Assembly (NCBI GenBank): GCA_020809705.1
Contig: CP085831.1
Coordinates: forward strand, 1,674,001 to 1,738,000
Direction of reading: 5' to 3'
Length of the DNA stretch: 64,000 nt
From: Calonectria ilicicola
Lineage: Eukaryota > Ascomycota > Sordariomycetes > Hypocreales > Nectriaceae
Part shown: in pieces, positions 57,376 through 64,000 of the stretch
Layout: every line of letters starts with the position of its first letter
How positions within the stretch are numbered: position 1 is the first letter of the stretch
Notes under the pieces: generated by a model
Told to the model about the DNA's origin: nothing
Seen by the model: the letters and a program-made list of their open reading frames with translations, nothing else
The model's database searches: none
Position numbers and translations under genes: made by a program

Positions 57376-59662
57376 TTACACACGCATATTTATCTCCCTG
57401 TTGAGATTCCATGAATTTGTGCTTCCAAAGCGCCAGCCATCTCTGCTCCAATTATCATTTTCTTGCGTCGCCTCTGAGTCCAATGACCGCCCCAACTCGC
57501 CCATTTCTACGGGTACGAATTCATCCTGTTGTAGATGACCAGGTGCCCGCTTCGCTTTGTATGGTCCCCTGAACCCAGAGATCCATTTGGGAAGCCGTGA
57601 TAAAGGGCTCAAAATGGGTTCAACACGCCAATTAATAAATAGCAAGACCGCGCTAAGCACTACAAATCCAACGAGATTTGCGTCTAGTTTCATGATACCT
57701 GCCTGGATTAAGGTAGCTGATGAAACAAATGGGGCTATCCGTTGTACCTTCACCAAGAAATAATTAGTTTGTCGGCTCATGAAGGAACGAGGGGCTAGCC
57801 TTACAAATGTAACACTCCAATACTGAAAGATGATCTGAGAACCACTGTGCAAGCTGATGTCGATTTTAAGCTATGATAAGCCTCTTGTGTTAGCTTTCGG
57901 AGTCAATGTCTAGAGAAAGCCCGGCCTGCCTAATATAAACGATCCAACGCAGCAACAATTTGCCGGGCTGCTTTGTACTTGAGTCACCTTGCAACACTGC
58001 TTGTCCTGAGAGGTCATGAATTGCGAGGCTACTGGAGATCTGCAGACCCAGAAAAAAGGAAAAAGCCGCCGGGGACTCACATCTTTTCCAAATTGACTGC
58101 ATTCGTCTTTCAATTGATAAATCTCCTGAAGAACCACCTTGGCGTCTTTAAATGTGTCATCTATTTCCTGGCGCATGCGCCATGTTTTGGAACTCGAAGC
58201 AAGATGAGCGAAGCCGTCATCTTTGAACTCTTTCCAAGCCTGGATGAAATTTGATAACGTGTCGGTAAGGGTCAGTAGTAGTTTTTCGGTCTGTCTATGA
58301 CATTCGCGACTCTCCTGCATTGCCTTTGCGAGTTTTTGAGCTGATTCTCTTGAAATCGGCGAATGCGAAAAAAGCCTGTTGTATTTTTCGAACTGTCATG
58401 CATGTAAGTCTAAAATATGCTCCCAGATTCTCAGTTGGTTCTTACAAAGGCTGAGATTCTCTTTCTCACTGTGGTGAAAGTATTGCACCACTGTTCGTAC
58501 TGCTGCTCACAGCGTTTGTTTAGAACCATGAGGAAGTATTCACGTGCATCACACATGGTTTTATCGGGGTCAATACAACCAATCATAGTCGGATCCCATT
58601 TCTCAAGATCGCTTGAATCATCCATGTAGTACTCAATTCTGTCCTCATTATCGGAAAATTCGGGATAGACCGGGTCCGGCTCATAAAAGTAAGTGTCAAC
58701 AAGGCAGTGAGATGCCCAAATGGATTTACTGTGCCCATGGACTGTGAACGAATGTCGTGTTTCGTGCAGGTAATCAACCATTTCTGCGTTCTCATCAACC
58801 CCTTTTGATAGAAATGAGAGATCTAAAGACGATCTCCATCGCTTGCCATCCTTTCTCATGCGATCATCGAGACGAGGTCCAGTCACTGGATCAACTGTTG
58901 TAAGTACAAATGAACGAAGATGAAATGTCATTGAAAATGTTCGGCCATTGGTCTATTCTCAGACCCACAATTAGCATTTTAACAAGATCCATGCAAGTAG
59001 ACAAAAGACGAACATTTGTCCGAAACCGAATGGAAGCTTTGTTCCTGAAATCAGCGATATGACTCGAAAAGAAATCTCGAAGAGTAGACTGTTCCGATGA
59101 TCGCATGTTCCATATCAACACAGCAATAGATTCGGCAGTAGGGTGATGAAGATGACTATGTATTAATTAGTTGTCATGGCAGATAAATGTAATCGCTTGG
59201 CGGCTTTATCACGGACAATCTTCTTATTAATGCGTCTGGCTTCCCCGTTTCATTAAAACGCTAGTAAAGGCTGTTAGAAAAGCGAGAACCTCAAAAAGCC
59301 GATGCAAATTCAGTCAATACCTTTAATTGAAGCACCCGGTGGGCTTCTTGCGTGCTGATTACACCATTGTATTCTCGAGTTCTTTGTCCATCTCCATCGT
59401 GCAACCACAGTTTGGAGCCGGAGAACTTTTCGTTTTTTATATTAATGAGCTCAGTATCCAAGCGGATGTTTTGGAACTCTGGCAGCTGATAGCGCTGCCT
59501 TGGCGAATAGGCTGGGATATTCAGGAAGTCCAATAGAGAAGCATCGCGTGCGCAATTTTCGCTCCATTGTCGTATCCACGGCACATCATCTTTGTCAGAT
59601 AGAATGCATTGATCCCAGTCATAGAATGGCTGTCCAAATTCTGTCCTCTGTATGTATGGCAT
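57376..59662 (-). pseudogene. CorA-like membrane protein, middle part missing or unreadable
   Basis: Confident minus-strand segments are 59662-59321 (MPYIQRTEFGQPFYDWDQC, ending STQEAHRVLQLK), 58952-58446 (NGRTFSMTFHLRSF, DENAEMVDYLHETRHSF, ASHCLVDTYFYEPDPVYPE, EYFLMVLNKRCEQQYEQWC) and 58392-58081 (FEKYNRLFSHSPISRESAQK, then TEKLLLTLTDTLSNFIQAWK). A C-terminal exon 57870-57376 has the membrane segment LVGFVVLSAVLLFINW and an acidic tail. This is the layout of fungal CorA-like (Mg transporter fold) proteins, which often lack the GMN filter; none is seen here. Between 59320 and 58953, where relatives have over 100 residues, only short conflicting frames occur. The intron before the last exon (210 nt) may hide another exon (ISSSLAIHDLSGQ). 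Either it is truncated, a pseudogene, or has an intron structure I cannot resolve. Confidence 0.55.
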
Positions 59663-62600
59663 GTTGACAAACCTTAGTCGAGTTTAGCTAACGAAGCAGA
59701 GAAACAAGTTTCGCATTCTGATATTGCTAGTCAAAAACGATGTCTCGTCTTGCGTCGCGATATTAATTTGGCGTGGCTCCACCGCCCATTCTTAGTTTCC
59801 TGTATATGCCAGTTCAGTATTTCTCTGCAGAGATCCTGTCAAGTCGGCATACGGGCTAGGCACTCTTGAAGTACTCGGCATCTGACAGTAAGACGGATTG
59901 ATTTACGCAGCTACAAATGATCCACAGGACAGTGGGTCGCGAGAAGTACATATAAGTAAAGCAATCGATACAGGAAATGGCGGTGGCCCAGCACCGTAAC
60001 ACATTAGAGAATCACCGGTCCCTTCATTTGCCAATGACACAACATCTTTAACACAGCCTTCCACATGGCCTGCACACCATCGGGTACCAATAAAGTAAAG
60101 TGTACGTCGTGGTGGGGCTCAATGTTAACATCAATCCAAGGCAGCGAATTAAATACGCCCCGATTTCCACACCGAAAGATTGCAGTCGCAGGCCTCAAAA
60201 AAAAAATCGACCCCAGAGTTTTACTTTCTTTCGAGCGACTTCGGTTTGGAGGCTGAATGGCGGTGTACTTTGTGCAATACCAACTCAGGATGCCACAGCC
60301 TTTGACACATCACAGAATGCAGTCGCCTTTTTCTTGAACCTAAGACAAAAGAAAAAGATGTGTTTGCACGTTATCAGAAATTTCTACCCAAAATGTGGCG
60401 CTGACTTGATCTTGGTCACGGGGCAGTACACGCATCGCGGTGTATTACAATACGAGCAGGGGTCTTGTCTCATTGATAACCCAGGCTGGCTGCACACGCA
60501 CTAGCTTTTAGTTAGCAAATTGATGATCCACACTATAAAGGGCGCTCAGTGTCAAGAGTAACTTACACAGGTCCATATGGCAACTGTTTTCCTCATTGGG
60601 CCGCGGACTGTTGGATTTTCGACCGAACCTGGAAAGGCTGGTCCCACATAAGCCAGGTGCTCAATTGGTTGCTTATTGTGGCATTCCGAGGAAGCCATAT
60701 AGTCAACTTTTTCGTCTTTCATCTTTTATCTTTTTTACCCTAGTATGAACCAATATGTAAATTAAATAGGTTATTTTTGCCAAACAAGCGAAGCTGCCCT
60801 TAGTTGCAACTGGCATCAAATGGAGAAAGAATGAGACAAGAAAAATTAGCAAGTGAGAGTTAAAGAATCCAATGGGTCTGGAACAATTTTGATTTCATCT
60901 TTGCTAGGTTAGCACACTGAATGTCCTGATCATGAAGCACGCCATGCCGAACTACCACACCTAAAATGGCAATTTGCGAAGAGTTTGATAGCCCTGCACA
61001 CGTATTCCAAAAGGGGTGTTGGGACTAGTAGGTATACCGACCTGATTGATCAAGGTTGAAAAATATGTGACAGGTTCTCACAAAAATGGATTATAGTGAG
61101 CCAATGGTGCCTTAAGTGGTAAGGGAAATGTAACGAGAAAGGCTCACGAGGGAGCACGACAATGTGCGTTTGTAAATTCGCGACAAAAAAAAAAGCATTC
61201 AGACCATTTCGATCAATTGAATTTTGAAGATAAAGACGAAATGAAAAGTAGTCTCGGGTGAGGGACTGACACCAAATAGATGAAAAAACTCGGAGACAAG
61301 ATTGCCTCTAAGATACCGTGTCCCAAAACTGTTGTAACCACGTTCTTTCGTGGTCTCATATTATCTGGTCTGGAATGCGTGACGCACGGGGGGTCTCAGC
61401 CGCGTTTTGTTTGCTTTGGCTTGTGCGACCTGTCTTGCGGCGACGGGGATCCCTCGGCCCCTCCAAAATTTTCTTTTTTGTGGCGAATCAAACCAGTCCC
61501 TTTGATTGGTACGCGGAGAAGGGGCCATCATGCCGTATTTCGATACTTTATCAACGCCTGGTTGAGTAATTTAATTAAACGATGTTTTGCAGGCTTCTCC
61601 CTAGTTTCAAGACCCCTGTCCAAGGCTTGGGCCCTTGCATAGGGGTGGATTTGGTACTACGAGCCTTGCGTGGTGACGAATTCGGCCATTGTTCACCTTG
61701 CCTTTTCACCGAGGTGTTTGACCAAGATAGTGGCGAGTAGATGGTCGGAGGTTAATGAACCAATCCGTCACAGAACCTCACACACCACGTTGTCCTTTTT
61801 TTTCCTTTTTTTCTTTTTTTTTGGTGTTGCCAAAGCATTCCTTCGATGTGGAAATCAAGACCCCTTTAGGCATGGTGCATGTCGACCTGGATCACCCCGT
61901 CTCACAACCGGAATCCCTCGAGTTACCCAACACACCCAGTATGCTTTAGTAGAGGCTTCAATTGGCTGGGGTGCAAATCAGCACATCACCCTTGCGTGGA
62001 TGGTGGTGGGCAATGTCCGAGGGGGAAAAAAGGGGGCACCTGTTTGTCCGTGGCGTCAACGCCACAGTAGCGTAGAAGGCCTTGTCAATTTCTCAGCGAT
62101 GAAACTGATAAGATAAAATATAAAGTATTATCTCGCCTCAATTTTTGCATTGGGCTGCCGCTCTGTGTCGGTCGATTGTGCAAGGGTCCAATGATGCATC
62201 AAGTGCAGGGAGTTGATCTGAGTGTAGCTTCATATTGAATATATTAAACAGCATACAAATACACTGGGCTACCATCTTTCTCACAGTGTCAAGAAGAGCA
62301 CGGATCACACCCCTTAGTTTCTTTTTATGTACATTGAGCCGCGGCTCAAAACCCCTCGGTCGGGTCCGGAATTTCTTTTTACTCGAGATTATGATATGTC
62401 ATTCACTATTTGAATTTTTTTTTGACTTATTAAGCCGCTCACGAAAAGCGGTTGTATCGAAGAAGGTCAGTGCTCTACTTAAGTACAAATGAAGATCTCA
62501 TGCGATAGTGAGTGGAACTCGGACGCAGGTCTAGAACATGATTTAATTTAAGTTAGCGCTGCCTCGATCTCTCCTATCAGGGTAGTGCTGAGCGTTGTAT

Positions 62601-62791
62601 TCAGTCAGATGCGAAAAGCGATGATTGTATGGCGCCCATTGTGTTTGATATGGACAAACTCCGCTAAATCCAGGTGCAATAAAAATGAGACAAGTGCCAC
62701 AAAGGACAACCAACAGTGAGCGTGCTAATTAAACAATGCGCCAAGATGTATTGGATACAAGGAATTATTAGACTGGCAAAAATGAATTCTT
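59663..62791. other. 3.1-kb region without a supportable gene
   Basis: Open frames at 60004-60198, 60065-60504, 60549-60743, 61280-61642 and 61670-62116 have no family motifs, overlap in several frames and include homopolymer-rich stretches (T runs near 61795-61822). No transposon termini were found. The region could hold a noncoding RNA or a decayed gene that cannot be recognised by eye. Confidence 0.4.
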
Positions 62792-62896
62792 TGTCGGTGG
62801 AGAGGCTCGAACTCTCGACCTTTGGATAACCCTGACCTATGGTCAAGTCATACTTTAATATGAGACCAACGCTCTAACCAACTGAGCCACACCGAC
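62792..62896 (-). tRNA. tRNA-Met (anticodon CAT) with a 31-nt intron
   Basis: On the minus strand GTCGGTG pairs with CACCGAC (acceptor), GCTC with GAGC (D arm), and GAGAG with CTCTC around TTCGAGC (T arm), with discriminator A. The anticodon loop reads CTCATA, then an intron at 62828-62858 after position 37, then A38. The intron contains TATGA, complementary to the anticodon region TCATA, as expected for eukaryotic tRNA introns. Position 31/39 is a T-T opposition; the other anticodon-stem pairs are intact. The CCA end is not encoded. The CAT anticodon and non-initiator stem suggest elongator methionine. Confidence 0.9.
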
Positions 62897-64000
62897 TAGA
62901 TTTGTTGATGGAAGCCTCGCCCTCGAGATTTGTGATCAAGTTGCCTGGGTCAGCATGCATGGATTAACAACTATGTGGACCTGATGTTGTATCGCATGGC
63001 TTTGCCGCTTTATTCCCACCACACCAGGCATTCAGATCGTTCGAGCGGATAGGTTCGGATAAATGCAGAGGTCAGCAGGATGCATCAATAAGTTGGCTTG
63101 TCTCGCAACACCAGCGTCGGCCCTAATCCGTTTCTGCTCTGTTTATCCGTAAGAAAAGGATGCACATGCAAAGCGGATGGTTAATCGTTCGTTACATGAT
63201 TATAGTCATCAAATTTACCTACTGGGGGCCTATTTGAGAAAAAGAGGGATCCGATCAATGTATACATATTTTTTAATCCTGTTCCTTGTCTACATTTCAT
63301 CCCATTCCATTCACGCCCAACTATAACCAGTATTAAAGGGAACTTTGTGAACCGCAAAGTAGAATCTGCGACAGAGCATCTTACCTGGGGATTTTACCCA
63401 AACAAAATTTGTTTCTATCCGCACTTATAGAGTTATTTTTGTCTGTTCAAACAGGAATGTGATCCTCGGCCCATAATCCGAGATGGATCAGCGCACTACC
63501 GGGTGTAACCACCTACACATATTCCGGCTAAATTGATTGATTGTGCCTGACTTTGATATCTTGGCCAGCTCATTCACCTCAACCAACAAGCAATCCAAAG
63601 TCATATCACAAATTTTGATTGTCCAATGCTCTCTAGTATGGCCAAATTTCCAGTTCCATGTTCAACGGAAAAGTTTGCCACAGCCTATTTGAATTGATTA
63701 TCAAGAGTAGGAATTCATTTAGATGAAAATAGACCCGAGAGTAGGGTTTCAGTACATTAGGACTGACACTTACTAAGATGGTATTTTTCAGAATCACTAC
63801 CGCTAATTTGTCATCCCCTTGGCACTAAAGATCGGCATTCGTTCTTCTCCGCATTCTTAAAATTCTACCAAGTCAATGACGCAAAACAATTAGCCAGTGC
63901 AACAGAGTTTGATAACTTTATCCAAACCCCTCTTTCTGATCGCCCCGCGTTTTTCCCGCTCGACCCATATCTCCCAAAACGTTAAACTCCAAATGTCCCA
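62897..64000. other. Intergenic to window end
   Basis: 1.1 kb upstream of the tRNA gene up to the window edge. No open frame or RNA element stands out. Confidence 0.45.

Noticed and set aside
60065..62116. Several 80-148 codon frames in the 60-62 kb region
   Set aside because: They overlap in multiple frames, lack motifs and introns, and include T-run translations. Not credible genes.

Overview
The window is genomic DNA of a filamentous ascomycete, most probably of the Aspergillus/Penicillium type. The evidence is the many 41-73 nt introns with GTRNGY donors and CTRAY branch sites, fungus-restricted families (rhodopsin/PTH11-like membrane proteins, DUF3632, DUF7053, bZIP-DUF3425, GXWXG/DUF4334), a class II fructose-bisphosphate aldolase, and an intron-containing tRNA-Met. 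There is also an AT-rich transposon block with the C-to-T/G-to-A, stop-rich decay left by repeat-induced point mutation (RIP).

Layout. 1-5.6 kb: the 3' end of a rhodopsin-domain membrane protein, a DUF3632 gene and a 642-aa protein I do not recognise. 6.0-31.8 kb: a transposon island whose nesting can be read from target-site duplications. A RIP-destroyed chromodomain Ty3/Gypsy element (8117-31793, 151-bp LTRs, TSD TAGGC) contains four Fot1/pogo-like DNA transposons (B, C, D, E) and a second Gypsy element (15116-27907, minus strand, 275-bp LTRs, TSD CTTAT). The 5' LTR of that second element is split by a third Gypsy element (22357-27725, 212-bp LTRs, TSD TCAAT), also a chromovirus. A fifth Fot1-like copy (A) lies just outside. 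All five Fot1-like copies are exactly 1860 bp with TA duplications.

32-46 kb: a second rhodopsin-domain gene, a RIP-scarred and internally deleted fructose-bisphosphate aldolase pseudogene, a divergent pair (a zinc-finger protein with a Gly/Cys-rich tail, and a DUF1399 protein with a premature stop), a third rhodopsin-domain gene with an in-frame TGA, and a DUF7053 gene. Several genes here carry single nonsense codons that one C-to-T change could explain, suggesting decay spreading out from the island.

47-64 kb is more ordinary: a secreted PAN/Apple-type protein with a Thr-rich linker, a small PLDc_N membrane protein, a bZIP-DUF3425 regulator, a GXWXG/DUF4334 protein with an 11-nt first exon, an Adh6-like alcohol dehydrogenase, a damaged or divergent CorA-like membrane protein, and tRNA-Met(CAT). 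No biosynthetic cluster or operon-like logic is evident. The unifying theme is layered transposition plus RIP. I did not identify a clearly new biochemical system. The most distinctive signals are the layered nesting, the co-varying tandem repeats in the Fot1-like termini, and the trail of broken genes beside the island.

All gene models were spliced by eye and no search could be run. Family names rest on motif recognition.
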